From NCBI GenBank assembly GCA_947626805.1, contig CANQTR010000009.1, positions 1 to 34,775 of the forward strand: a stretch of DNA of 34,775 bases, written 5' to 3'. The stretch's first letter is position 1. The number at the start of each line of letters is the position of its first letter. The translations under genes were made by a program, and so were the position numbers. Shown piece by piece: positions 1-7,963 of this stretch. Below the pieces are notes generated by a model. The model was not told where the DNA came from, ran no database searches, and was given only the letters and a program-made list of their open reading frames with translations. The stretch is from an uncultured Clostridia bacterium. Lineage in GTDB: Bacteria; Bacillota; Clostridia; Oscillospirales; CAG-382.

Positions 1-213
1 GATTCGCTCGAAAAAATGGCGAACATCGGCACCATGCTCATCGTCGCGCACCGCCTTTCGACGGTCCAGCACGCCGACCGTATCCTCGTGCTGTCCCATG
101 GCGAAATCGTCGAGCAGGGCACCCACCAGCAATTGCTCGAGCAGAAGGGCCGCTACTACGAACTTTACAAACTGCAATACACCAAAAAACAGCTACAATC
201 CAATCCGCAATAG
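1..213 (+). CDS. ABC transporter ATP-binding domain, C-terminal fragment
   Basis: The reading frame is open from base 1, so the gene begins upstream and only its last 70 residues are present. The visible part is the end of an ABC nucleotide-binding domain: the H-loop (IVAHRLSTV), then the strand and turn typical of exporter ATPases ([22 protein letters not shown]), then a short charged tail. This signature is characteristic of ABCB/MdlB-type exporters, where a membrane domain precedes the ATPase in one polypeptide, but the membrane domain cannot be seen here. The substrate cannot be inferred. A strong terminator follows 10 bases after the stop, so this is the last gene of its operon. The internal ATG at base 16 is not the real start. 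Confidence 0.92.
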   Translation, partial: DSLEKMANIGTMLIVAHRLSTVQHADRILVLSHGEIVEQGTHQQLLEQKGRYYELYKLQYTKKQLQSNPQ

Positions 214-222
214 GATTTTTCG

Positions 223-251
223 GACCCGACGCACCGTCGGGTCTTTCTTTT
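223..251 (+). terminator. Rho-independent terminator after the ABC transporter gene
   Basis: A perfect 9-bp stem (GACCCGACG / CGTCGGGTC, 223-231 with 235-243) closes a 3-base loop and is followed directly by TTTCTTTT. It lies 10 bases after the stop codon and separates the transporter operon from the next promoter at 294. Confidence 0.93.
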
Positions 252-293
252 GGAAAATTCGCGCAAAATCGGCGAAAAAAAGCAAAAAAACGC

Positions 294-322
294 TTGCCAA
301 ACCCGAAAAAATATGCTATAAA
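294..322 (+). promoter_or_regulatory. Sigma-A promoter of the surface-protein gene
   Basis: A -35 box TTGCCA (294-299) and a -10 box TATAAA (317-322) are separated by 17 bp. The -10 is preceded by TATGC, an extended -10 (TRTG) element. The expected start site near 329-330 would give a leader of about 38 bases containing the AGGAGAA ribosome-binding site. Confidence 0.8.
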
Positions 323-367
323 GGAATTGGGGGTCCGAGGGGAACAAAAGAATAGGAGAATGTACCC

Positions 368-2278
368 ATGAAAAAGCCGCACTTTTCCGTGAGACACGTC
401 CTTCCGACGCTGCTCGCACTCCTTGTGACGCTCTCGGCGTTCGCGGTCGCACCGTCCGCCGCCCCGGCCAAGGAACCCAACGCACGGTACGACGTACCGT
501 TTACCGAAGAACCCCCCGTCATCGACGGCGACATCTCCGCCAAGGAATACGGAAGTCCGATGGTGGATTGGCTCGTCGCCGACGGCGCCGTCGACGGGTT
601 CGTCCTGTCCGATTACCTCATCAAGGACGACGCCGATTTGGAAATCGAGTTCTACTCCGTCTGGACGGATACTGACCTTTACCTCGCGTGGAAGGTCCAT
701 ACGAAGTACGACTACCGCATTCCGGACAACATCGCCGACAGCAATATGTTCAACTATTGCTGTGTGCAGTTCATGCTGACGCCGGGCGCGCCGGACAACA
801 CGAAGAAGGTCTACCAAACCGCCGAATGGTCGGGCGACTACCTTGAAATCGGTATGTGCCAACGCAGCGACGGGCTTTCCTACAAGGTCTGCTGGAGCCA
901 GCCGGCGGCGGCGGGGAACGCCCTGAAGCTGAGCGACTGGGAATTCGCCGGTTCGCGCGACGACGACAAGGAAATCACGACCTACGAATGCCGTTTGCCG
1001 CTGGATAAAACCGGTATCGCGGCAAAGGGGGACGGCGCACAGTTCGGGCTGACCTGGGCGGTCGGCGCACAGGAAAACTATGCAACGACCAAGGGCCTCA
1101 TCGAATGGCAGGACGCCATCATCAGCGGCAAGAACGCCGACAACGCGGCCGTCATGACCATGACCGGCTCCGGTGAGGGGCAGCAGAACGTGGAACTCGG
1201 CGTCGCGTCCCGCGAAAAGATGCCGCACGGCGACCTGCCGGACGGGCTCGAGGAATCCCTCTTCCAAATCACCCTGCTCGACCACCCCTCCGCCTCCGAG
1301 CAAATCACCCTGCTCTCGGCGCCGGATAAGGTGAATGAAAACAACCCCAACTACTCCCAAACGCTCCTGTTGCGTCCGGAGAAAAACGACGGGGAAATTG
1401 AGGGCTACTACACGCTCCTCGAAAGCATCAACGGGTCCGGCAGCGCCGTCACCTTCCAGGAAAAACCGCAGGAGGGCGACCTCGTCCTGCTGGTCCATTC
1501 GGACGATACCGCCGGGAACACGGACGCCGGCAAAGCCCGCGCGCTCGCGAAGGAACTCGCCGTCGGTCAGCGGTTCTATCTGCACGGCGTGGAATGGAAG
1601 AACGATTCGCTTTCCTTCAAGTACAACAACGCGCAACTGGTCGTCATCGAGGATGATTCCGCGAAACTGGTCGGCACATGGAAATCTGCCGACGGCAAAC
1701 TGCTCGTATTGCAGTCCGGCGGTAAGGGGACGCAGGACGGCAAGGAAATCGCATGGGCGCTCGCGGAAGAAGGAAAACTGACCCTCGACGGCAAAACGGT
1801 CGAATACACGCTCGACGGGGGAAAACTGACCCTCGACGGGGTGGAATACGCGTCCGTCAAGCCGGGCGACTACGCAAAACTGCAGACCGCCTGCAACACC
1901 GCGAAAGCCGAACTGGCAAAAACGACCGTCTACACCGCCGAAAGTCTCGACGCCCTGCAAAAGGCGTATGACGAGGCGCAAAAAGTCGTCGAGGCGGCTT
2001 ACACCGCCGACGAGCAGAGCAAAATCGACGACGCGGAAAAGGCTCTGCAAGCCGCAATCAAGGCGCTCGTCAAGCAGGAAACGGACGGCTCTTCGTCCGC
2101 GTCCTCGCAAGTCTCCTCGCAATCGTCCGCCGCAAGCGCGTCCTCGTCGGCGGACGCCTCGAGCGGCGAAAGCGGCGGTCCGTCCGGCGGAATGATTGTG
2201 CTCATCGTGGTTCTTGCGCTCGTGGTGGTCGCCGCGGTCGTGGTCATCATCGTCGTCGTGCGGAAGAAGAAAGCATAA
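368..2278 (+). CDS. Secreted, membrane-anchored protein with CBM9/DOMON-like and FIVAR domains
   Basis: A 636-residue surface protein, probably a carbohydrate- or ligand-binding adhesin; the ligand is unknown. Domains in order: signal peptide (about 1-36); a CBM9/DOMON-like beta-sandwich (about 43-267) opening with PVIDGDISAKEYG and carrying the DTDLYLAWKV strand; an unassigned region (about 270-430); a lipocalin-like/DUF5640-like stretch (about 430-497) with LVGTW and a duplicated KLTLDG strand; a FIVAR-type helical module (about 498-570); a Ser/Ala-rich linker (571-606); and one transmembrane helix (about 608-631) followed by RKKKA. It has no LPxTG motif, so anchoring is by the C-terminal helix. 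Promoter, AGGAGAA site and downstream terminator make it monocistronic. Family calls rest on recognised motifs; the extracellular, C-terminally anchored layout is clear from sequence. Confidence 0.85.
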   Translation: MKKPHFSVRHVLPTLLALLVTLSAFAVAPSAAPAKEPNARYDVPFTEEPPVIDGDISAKEYGSPMVDWLVADGAVDGFVLSDYLIKDDADLEIEFYSVWTDTDLYLAWKVHTKYDYRIPDNIADSNMFNYCCVQFMLTPGAPDNTKKVYQTAEWSGDYLEIGMCQRSDGLSYKVCWSQPAAAGNALKLSDWEFAGSRDDDKEITTYECRLPLDKTGIAAKGDGAQFGLTWAVGAQENYATTKGLIEWQDAIISGKNADNAAVMTMTGSGEGQQNVELGVASREKMPHGDLPDGLEESLFQITLLDHPSASEQITLLSAPDKVNENNPNYSQTLLLRPEKNDGEIEGYYTLLESINGSGSAVTFQEKPQEGDLVLLVHSDDTAGNTDAGKARALAKELAVGQRFYLHGVEWKNDSLSFKYNNAQLVVIEDDSAKLVGTWKSADGKLLVLQSGGKGTQDGKEIAWALAEEGKLTLDGKTVEYTLDGGKLTLDGVEYASVKPGDYAKLQTACNTAKAELAKTTVYTAESLDALQKAYDEAQKVVEAAYTADEQSKIDDAEKALQAAIKALVKQETDGSSSASSQVSSQSSAASASSSADASSGESGGPSGGMIVLIVVLALVVVAAVVVIIVVVRKKKA

Positions 2279-2303
2279 AGGGGTCCCGCGGAAACGACAC
2301 ACA

Positions 2304-2339
2304 CCGGAAGGTCCGATTTTTCGGACCTTCCGGTCTTTT
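2304..2339 (+). terminator. Rho-independent terminator after the surface-protein gene
   Basis: A perfect 13-bp stem (2304-2316 with 2321-2333, CCGGAAGGTCCGA and its complement) with a TTTT loop is followed by TCTTTT. It lies 25 bases past the stop codon. Confidence 0.93.
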
Positions 2340-2355
2340 CGGCGGTCGTATTTTT

Positions 2356-2407
2356 GCCGCAAACGCGTACTTTCGCGGCATTTTGCCCGGAAACCGTTCC
2401 CGCCGGG
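2356..2407. other. Two further small hairpins between terminator and promoter
   Basis: GCCGCAAA (2356-2363) can pair with TTTCGCGGC (2371-2379) with one bulged base. CCCGG (2386-2390) can pair with CCGGG (2403-2407), followed by ATGAATTTTTTT. They lie before the predicted transcription start near 2465, so they cannot be leader structures of the next operon. They could be backup terminators for the gene upstream. No reading frame of note lies in this gap. Confidence 0.3.
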
Positions 2408-2429
2408 ATGAATTTTTTTGCCGTACCTC

Positions 2430-2458
2430 TTGCAAATGCCGTCGAGTTGTGCTAAAAT
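2430..2458 (+). promoter_or_regulatory. Sigma-A promoter of the ten-gene dCMP deaminase-nfnAB operon
   Basis: TTGCAA (2430-2435), a 17-bp spacer, then TAAAAT (2453-2458) preceded by TGTGC (extended -10). A start site near 2465 leaves a very short leader in which the GGAGGAG site (2467-2473) lies at or next to the first transcribed bases. No other convincing promoter was seen before the terminator at 11185. Confidence 0.8.
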
Positions 2459-2481
2459 GAAGAAATGGAGGAGATTACGGT

Positions 2482-2967
2482 ATGGAGCGAAAGAGCAAAA
2501 TCAATTACTACCTCGACATCGCCCAAACGGTCGCGACGCGGTCGACCTGCCTACGCAAGCATTACGGCGCCATCATCGTGCGGAACGACGTCATCGTGTC
2601 GACCGGCTACAACGGCGCGCCCCGCGGACGGCAGAACTGCTCGGATATCGGCGGCTGTTTGCGGGACAAACTCAATATTCCGCGCGGCGAACGCTACGAA
2701 CTCTGCCGCTCGGTCCACGCGGAGGCGAACGCAATCATCTCCGCCGCCCGCGAAAGTATGCTCGGCGCGGACCTCTACCTCTGTTGCGTCGACCCGCGTT
2801 CCGGCGCGCCGGTCCCCGGCACGACGAGCTGTCAGATGTGCAAGCGGCTGGTCATCAACGCGGGAATTCGGCGGGTTTACGTCCGCGAGGACGGGGACGC
2901 GTTTTCCGTCTACGAGGTCGAGGACTGGGTCCGAAACGACGACAGCCTTGGACAGATTGGGTATTAA
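2482..2967 (+). CDS. Deoxycytidylate (dCMP) deaminase, ComEB-like
   Basis: A zinc-dependent deaminase of 161 residues, the normal length for the family. It converts dCMP to dUMP, the precursor of dTMP, in the cytoplasm. The catalytic HAE motif is at His79-Glu81, and the two further zinc ligands are Cys117 and Cys120 in TTSCQMC, where the usual Pro before the first Cys is Ser. Additional Cys and His residues at 53, 59 and 75 resemble the second zinc site of some dCMP deaminases. The GGAGGAG site 8 bases upstream fixes the start. In Firmicutes this protein is often called ComEB for historical reasons; nothing here links it to DNA uptake. It is the first gene of the operon. Confidence 0.93.
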   Translation: MERKSKINYYLDIAQTVATRSTCLRKHYGAIIVRNDVIVSTGYNGAPRGRQNCSDIGGCLRDKLNIPRGERYELCRSVHAEANAIISAARESMLGADLYLCCVDPRSGAPVPGTTSCQMCKRLVINAGIRRVYVREDGDAFSVYEVEDWVRNDDSLGQIGY

Positions 2968-2980
2968 AGGAGAAAGAACC

Positions 2981-3676
2981 ATGTCAAAGCGCCTTCGCGC
3001 CCTGTCCGCCCTTCTGCTGTGCTTTTCGCTGTTGCTCGCGTCTTGCGGGAACAAGTGGGAGCCGACCGAACTCGGTTTCCGCAATGAAACGACCGGCATC
3101 GAATACGTCGCCTGCAACGTCATCGCGGTCAAGCCAATCGTTCGGTCGGATTCCGAGCCGTACTGCAAGGTGGACGGCGTGCCGTACTACGCAATCCGCG
3201 ACGAACAGCCGGAACAGTTCCTGTGCGATTACGACGAAAAGAGTCAGAGCAGTATCGTCTACCGCAACAGGGAACTGCCGGACGTCACGATTGAAAACTT
3301 CAACGCCATCGCCGCGTGGCTGTTCCTCGACGGCGTCATGCCGCTGATGGTCGCGCAACTGTACGCGGACGACGAATACCTCGCCGAAGAATTGCGCGGG
3401 CAGAACCCCTCGCAGGACACGGCGCTGGTCCGCAAAATCACGGACGCGCTGGTCAACGGCGAAGCGCGGAACGTCCCGCAGGACACCTATTCCGACGACG
3501 ACCTCTACTATTTCCGCCTGCTCAGCGCCGATTACCCCGGACTGTATTACAGCGTCTGCTTTTTCGGGGACATCTACGGGTGCTACTATGTACAGGATAT
3601 GGCGACCTTCCGCGTCGCGGACGCCCCGCCGGAAATCGTCGCATGGATTGTCGGAGCGAACGGAGATACGATATGA
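2981..3676 (+). CDS. Putative lipoprotein of unknown function
   Basis: A 231-residue protein with a lipoprotein signal peptide: two basic residues, a hydrophobic core and the lipobox LASC with Cys22 as the predicted lipidated residue. The mature part is acidic, rich in Tyr and Asp, and has several cysteines (in VACNV, PYCKV, FLCDY, VCFFG and YGCYY) that could form disulfides outside the cell. I recognise no domain. AAAGGAG lies 7 bases before the ATG. The stop overlaps the next start in an ATGA arrangement, so it is probably translationally coupled to the second lipoprotein. Genes this close usually share a task, but none can be named. Confidence 0.85.
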   Translation: MSKRLRALSALLLCFSLLLASCGNKWEPTELGFRNETTGIEYVACNVIAVKPIVRSDSEPYCKVDGVPYYAIRDEQPEQFLCDYDEKSQSSIVYRNRELPDVTIENFNAIAAWLFLDGVMPLMVAQLYADDEYLAEELRGQNPSQDTALVRKITDALVNGEARNVPQDTYSDDDLYYFRLLSADYPGLYYSVCFFGDIYGCYYVQDMATFRVADAPPEIVAWIVGANGDTI

Positions 3677-4065
3677 AACGAAAAACCGTATGCCTGCTTC
3701 TGGCGTTGCTCGCCCTCCTGCCGGGCTGTCAGGCGAAATACTACCGCGAAACCTCCTCGGAGACACTCTCCGTCGAATCCCTGACGGATTCCGTCCCGCC
3801 GTTCGTGTTCGGACAAAACGGGTTCTACGACACCGTTTCGGACGCGGAATATCTGCCCGTGCCGGAGGTGGCGGCGAAGGAACGGGGCGAGGAATACTTC
3901 TCCGACGGCGAACGGACGCTCTACCGGGTGAAGGGTCTGCACGAAAGCTACTTCCTCATGGACGGCGAGGGGAACGTCTATAAAAACACCGCCATGCCGT
4001 GGATGGTCGAACCGGGCGAGAACGGCTGGGAGGACGACTACCCCGCCCTGACCTATGCCGGTTGA
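3673..4065 (+). CDS. Small putative lipoprotein of unknown function
   Basis: A 130-residue protein that starts inside the stop codon of the preceding lipoprotein gene (ATGA). Its signal peptide (MKRKTVCLLLALLALLPGC) has Cys19 as the likely lipidation site; the lipobox LPGC is acceptable but not optimal because of the proline. The mature protein is acidic and ends with a compact segment (YFLMDGEGNVYKNTAMPW). No domain is recognised. Its 3' end overlaps rimI by 11 bases. With its neighbour it forms a coupled lipoprotein pair placed between nucleotide and tRNA/ribosome-maintenance genes. Confidence 0.82.
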   Translation: MKRKTVCLLLALLALLPGCQAKYYRETSSETLSVESLTDSVPPFVFGQNGFYDTVSDAEYLPVPEVAAKERGEEYFSDGERTLYRVKGLHESYFLMDGEGNVYKNTAMPWMVEPGENGWEDDYPALTYAG

Positions 4066-4492
4066 AATTGCCCCGCTGACGGCGGAACGCGTGCCGGAGG
4101 CGGCGGAAGTCGAAAAAGCCTGCCTCGAAACCGCGTGGAGCGCCCGTCAACTCGCGGAACTGCCCCCGGAAGCGGTCTATCTGACCGCCCTTGCGGACGG
4201 CGGGGTTTGCGGGGTCGGCAGTATGTATTGCGTCGGCGGCGAGGCGGAACTGCAAAATCTCGCGGTCCTGCCGGATTTCCGGCGGCGCGGGGTCGCGCAA
4301 TCCCTGCTCGACGGGCTGTTTGACGAAGCGCGGAAACGGGGTTGCGAGAGCGTGTTTTTGGAGGTCGACGGCGGCAATCTCGCCGCGCAATCGCTCTACC
4401 GCAAAAACGGCTTTCGGCAGGTCGGCGTGCGGCGCGGGTTCTACCGCGGACGGGACGCGCTGCTGTTTCGGAAAGGATTGGAAACACCTTGA
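4055..4492 (+). CDS. rimI: Ribosomal-protein-alanine N-acetyltransferase, RimI-type GNAT
   Basis: A 145-residue GNAT acetyltransferase, the usual RimI length. The acetyl-CoA pyrophosphate loop is RRRGVA (76-81); LEVDGGNLAAQSLYRKNGF (about 102-120) is the conserved C-terminal segment with the Asn and Tyr typical of RimI. RimI acetylates the N-terminal alanine of ribosomal protein bS18 in E. coli; in other bacteria the substrate range is less certain. It overlaps the preceding lipoprotein gene by 11 bases and tsaD by 4 bases (TTGA). The rimI-tsaD pairing is common in Firmicutes, usually with tsaB and tsaE, which are not adjacent here. Confidence 0.9.
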   Translation: MPVEIAPLTAERVPEAAEVEKACLETAWSARQLAELPPEAVYLTALADGGVCGVGSMYCVGGEAELQNLAVLPDFRRRGVAQSLLDGLFDEARKRGCESVFLEVDGGNLAAQSLYRKNGFRQVGVRRGFYRGRDALLFRKGLETP

Positions 4493-5508
4493 AACTACTC
4501 GGAATCGAATCCTCTTGCGACGAAACCGCCGCGGCGGTCGTGGAGGATGGGCGGAACCTGCTTTCCTCCGTCGTCGCGACACAGGTGGAGACCCACGCCC
4601 TTTACGGCGGCGTGGTGCCGGAAATCGCCTCCCGCGCCCATACGGAGGCGCTCTGGGGCGTGACCGAGCAGGCGCTTCGGGAAGCGGGGCTGTCCCTCGC
4701 GGACGTTGACGCCGTCGCCGTCACCCATGCTCCCGGTCTTATCGGGGCGTTGCTGACCGGCGTATCGTTCGCGAAAGGGCTTGCGCTCGCGTCCGGCAAG
4801 CCGCTCGTCCCGGTGCACCACTTGCGCGGGCACGTCGCGGCGGTCTACCTCGTTTCCCCGGCGCTGGAGCCGCCGTTCGCGGCGCTTTGCGTTTCCGGCG
4901 GGAACACCGAACTGCTCGCGGTGGAGGGGTATACGTCCTACCGGCAGGTCGGCACGACGCGGGACGACGCGGCGGGAGAAGCGTTCGACAAGTGCGCGCG
5001 GGTGCTGGGACTTCCCTATCCGGGCGGCGTTGCCATGGACAAACTCGCGTCTGCCGGAAACCCGGACGCCTACCCGTTCCCGGAGGGAAACGTCAACGGC
5101 TGTCCGTTCGACTTCTCCTTTTCCGGGCTGAAAACCGCCGTCATCAACACGGTCCACACCGCGACCCAGCGCGGGCAGACGCTCGACGACGCCTTCCGCG
5201 CGGACATCGCCGCGTCCTTCACGAAAGCCGTCGTGCGAACGCTGACCGACCGGCTCGAACTGCTTCTGCAGAGCGAACCGACCCTAAGGAACGTGGTGCT
5301 TTGCGGCGGCGTGGCGGCGAATTCGCACCTGCGTTCGGCTTGCGCGGACCTCGCGTCCGCATACGGGCGGACACTGCACCTGCCGCCGCTGAACCTGTGC
5401 GGCGACAACGCCGCGATGATTGCGTCGCAAGGATACTACGAACTGCTCGCCGGACATACCGCCGGCGCGACGCTCAACGCCCACGCGACCCTGTCAATCG
5501 GCGATTAA
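4489..5508 (+). CDS. tsaD: tRNA N6-adenosine threonylcarbamoyltransferase TsaD
   Basis: A 339-residue TsaD (Kae1/YgjD) that transfers the threonylcarbamoyl group to A37 of ANN-decoding tRNAs, working with TsaB and TsaE. The start is taken as TTG at 4489 because it gives the family's N-terminus (MKLLGIESSCDETAAAVV) and forms a TTGA overlap with the rimI stop; GAAAGGA lies 11 bases upstream. Upstream in-frame starts would add a tail foreign to the family. The metal-binding motif HHLRGH gives His111 and His115, and Asp306 in LCGDNAA supplies the third ligand. SGGNTEL (136-142) and the FSFSGLKTA segment are conserved. It is an essential gene in most bacteria. Confidence 0.95.
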   Translation: MKLLGIESSCDETAAAVVEDGRNLLSSVVATQVETHALYGGVVPEIASRAHTEALWGVTEQALREAGLSLADVDAVAVTHAPGLIGALLTGVSFAKGLALASGKPLVPVHHLRGHVAAVYLVSPALEPPFAALCVSGGNTELLAVEGYTSYRQVGTTRDDAAGEAFDKCARVLGLPYPGGVAMDKLASAGNPDAYPFPEGNVNGCPFDFSFSGLKTAVINTVHTATQRGQTLDDAFRADIAASFTKAVVRTLTDRLELLLQSEPTLRNVVLCGGVAANSHLRSACADLASAYGRTLHLPPLNLCGDNAAMIASQGYYELLAGHTAGATLNAHATLSIGD

Positions 5509-5523
5509 GGAGGAAACGGACGA

Positions 5524-6330
5524 ATGGACGGCAATCTGCCCCGCTGGGCAAAGCGGGCGAAAGAACTGGACCTGCTTCGCGGGCTCGCGGTACTGCTGAT
5601 GATTGCCGACCACTTCTTTTTCGACCTCTGGGGGTTCCTGCCGGACCTTTTTGCGACCTATCCGAAGGCGCTCGAAACGCTCGGACGGTCCTACTGGAAC
5701 TGGGAGGTCCGCGCCGTCGTGCGACCGGTCGTGCTGTTCGTGTTCTTCTCGCTGACCGGGGTCTGCTGTTCCTTTTCGCGAAGCAACCTTGCGCGCGGGG
5801 GCAAACTATTCGCGGTCGCGCTGGTGCTGACCGGCGGGACCTTCGTCGTCGGAAAGCTGACCGATTCCCCGGACCTGACCATCGCTTGCGGCGTACTGCA
5901 CTGCATCTCGATTGCCCTGTTGCTGGTCGGTCTTTGCGAAAAAATCCGCATGAATAAATGGGTCTACCTCGCCGTCGGGCTTTTGCTTTGGGGGTTCGGC
6001 GTCGCCGTCGATTTGCTGGTGCAGCCGAAACTGGTACATTACGGCGCGGAGCCGCTGCTCCCGCTGCTGGTGAAGTCGTTCTTCGGGTTTTCGATGTGCG
6101 GGTCGGACAGTTTCTCCTTCCCGCTGGTTTGCGGACAGATTTTCGTCGGGGTGTTCCTCGGAAAACGGTTCTACCCCGAACGGAAATCCCTGCTCAAAAG
6201 CCCCTACCGCAACCACCCGCTGACCTTTCTCGGGCGGCACAGCCTGTGGGTCTATTTCGCCCACCAACTGCTCCTGCCGGTGCTGACGGCGGGGGTATTG
6301 CTCGCGGCAGGGTACACGCTTGCCCTGTAA
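5524..6330 (+). CDS. DUF1624 / heparan-alpha-glucosaminide acetyltransferase-like membrane protein
   Basis: A 268-residue integral membrane protein with about seven hydrophobic helices. It opens with KELDLLRGLAVLLMIADHFFFDLWG, the hallmark of the DUF1624 / HGSNAT catalytic family (ELDxLRGxA ... DH). Related eukaryotic enzymes carry acetyl groups from acetyl-CoA across a membrane to a sugar amine; the bacterial members are largely uncharacterised. The C-terminal segment (FLGRHSLWVYFAHQ) is also typical. AAGGAGG lies just upstream. It follows tsaD by 15 bases and precedes an acyl ligase, so modification of an envelope polymer with an acyl group is possible but only an inference. Confidence 0.85.
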   Translation: MDGNLPRWAKRAKELDLLRGLAVLLMIADHFFFDLWGFLPDLFATYPKALETLGRSYWNWEVRAVVRPVVLFVFFSLTGVCCSFSRSNLARGGKLFAVALVLTGGTFVVGKLTDSPDLTIACGVLHCISIALLLVGLCEKIRMNKWVYLAVGLLLWGFGVAVDLLVQPKLVHYGAEPLLPLLVKSFFGFSMCGSDSFSFPLVCGQIFVGVFLGKRFYPERKSLLKSPYRNHPLTFLGRHSLWVYFAHQLLLPVLTAGVLLAAGYTLAL

Positions 6331-6355
6331 TTCTCTTTGAAAAGGTGATGTTTCC

Positions 6356-7963
6356 ATGGCGGAAAGCCTGTACGAACGTCTGGCGAACAACCGGAACAGT
6401 TCCTCCCCGGCGCTCTACTACGAAAACAAACGCATTTCCTACCCCGTTCTCCTGCACCGGGTGCGTCAAATGGCGGGCTGGCTCCGCCGTCTGGGCGTGA
6501 AAAAGGGGGACGTCGTGACGGTATCCCTGCCGAATATCCCGGCTTGCGTCTACGCGCTGTACGCGCTGAACATGGTCGGGGCGGTGCAGAACATCATTCA
6601 CCCGCTTTCCCCGGTTTCCGAGGTCATTCGCACCGCCGACGACACGGACAGCGCGCTCGTTCTGCTGCTTTCGACGGCATACCGCGAGAATCGGGACCTG
6701 TTCCGCGCAAGCAAGCGGCGGTTCGCCTTCGCGAACCCCATGTACGAGCATTCCCTGCATATGCGCCTGCTCTGCCGGCTGAAATACGGCGCCGTCCCGG
6801 AGAGCGACCGAATATTCGACCTCGACCGCTTCCGCCGGGAGGCGGAATGTACCGAATGTACCCCGCCGGACAGCACGTCGCCGTCCGTGCTGCTGCATTC
6901 CGGCGGGACGACCGGGTACCCGAAGACCATCGAACTGAACGACGACGCAATCAATTCCCTCGTCGCGAAAGCCGACGACCTGCTGCCGAACGGCATGAAG
7001 AACCGCGCCATGCTCGCGGTCCTGCCCGCCTTCCACGGGTTCGGGCTGGGAATGGGGATTCACGCCCCGCTCTTCTGGGGGGAATCCTGCGCCCTGATGA
7101 CCCGTTTCAGCCTCAAAAAGACCGTCCGCTGGATCAACGAGGGGAAAATCAACTTCATCATCGGCGTCCCGCTGCTCTATCAGAAACTGATGAAGGAACC
7201 GTCCTTCCTGAACGCCCGGCTGGACCGGCTGGAATGCGCGTTCATCGGCGGCGACAACGTCCCGCAAAGCCTGATTGCGTCCTTCAACCGGCTCATGGAG
7301 GAGAAAGGTTCTCCCTGCCGCATGCTGGAGGGGTACGGGCTGACCGAAACCGTCACGGTCTGCACGGTCAACACGATTGCAAACTTCCGCGCCGGCTCCG
7401 TCGGGAAACCGTTGCGCGGCATCACGCTCTCCGTCCGGGACGAGGACGAAAAACCCCTGCCGGTCGGCACGGTCGGGGAGGTCTACGTCGCCGGGGACAC
7501 GCTGATGAACGGGTATCGGAACGACCCGGAAGCGACCGCCTGCACGATTCGCTCGCTCGACGGAAAAACGTGGATTCGCACCGGCGACCTCGGATACCTC
7601 GACGAGGACGGCTACCTGTTCCTCAAGGGTCGCAAGAAACGGGTGTTCAAGGTCGCGGGAATCAACGTCTACCCCGCCGAGGTCGAGCACATCGCGACGG
7701 ACCTGCAGGAGGACGTCTACGACGCCGCTTTCGTGCTGTTCGAAACGCCGAAACCCCATACGGTGCTGTTTCTGGTGCGGAATAAGCATTCGGTGAAGAG
7801 CGAGGAGGAAATTCGTTCCGTCCTGCGCGCCCGGCTGGAGGAACGATTGCTGAAGTACAGCCTGCCGCAACGCATCGTTTTCCTCGACAGTTTCCCCAAG
7901 ACGGCGGTCGGAAAGACCGACCACAAGGCGTTCCGCGACGTCGGCGAGGAGGAGAACGCATGA
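6356..7963 (+). CDS. AMP-forming acyl-CoA synthetase / ligase
   Basis: A 535-residue member of the ANL adenylating family. Visible core motifs are the AMP-binding loop SGGTTGYPK (182-190), GYGLTET, TGDLGYLDEDGYLFLKGRKK with the hinge region, INVYPAEVE, and the C-terminal catalytic lysine motif PKTAVGKTDHKAF. The protein activates a carboxylic acid as an acyl-AMP and usually passes it to CoA; length and motifs fit a fatty-acid or short-chain acyl-CoA ligase, but the substrate cannot be read from the sequence. No carrier-protein domain is attached. Its stop overlaps the NAD kinase start by 4 bases (ATGA), so the two are probably co-translated. Confidence 0.9.
   Translation: MAESLYERLANNRNSSSPALYYENKRISYPVLLHRVRQMAGWLRRLGVKKGDVVTVSLPNIPACVYALYALNMVGAVQNIIHPLSPVSEVIRTADDTDSALVLLLSTAYRENRDLFRASKRRFAFANPMYEHSLHMRLLCRLKYGAVPESDRIFDLDRFRREAECTECTPPDSTSPSVLLHSGGTTGYPKTIELNDDAINSLVAKADDLLPNGMKNRAMLAVLPAFHGFGLGMGIHAPLFWGESCALMTRFSLKKTVRWINEGKINFIIGVPLLYQKLMKEPSFLNARLDRLECAFIGGDNVPQSLIASFNRLMEEKGSPCRMLEGYGLTETVTVCTVNTIANFRAGSVGKPLRGITLSVRDEDEKPLPVGTVGEVYVAGDTLMNGYRNDPEATACTIRSLDGKTWIRTGDLGYLDEDGYLFLKGRKKRVFKVAGINVYPAEVEHIATDLQEDVYDAAFVLFETPKPHTVLFLVRNKHSVKSEEEIRSVLRARLEERLLKYSLPQRIVFLDSFPKTAVGKTDHKAFRDVGEEENA

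Noticed and set aside
38..2362. A 774-codon minus-strand frame opposite the surface-protein gene
   Set aside because: Same shadow effect; it would cross two terminators and a promoter and has no family features.
6194..7924. A 576-codon minus-strand frame opposite the acyl ligase
   Set aside because: The plus strand has all ANL-family motifs; the minus-strand translation has none.
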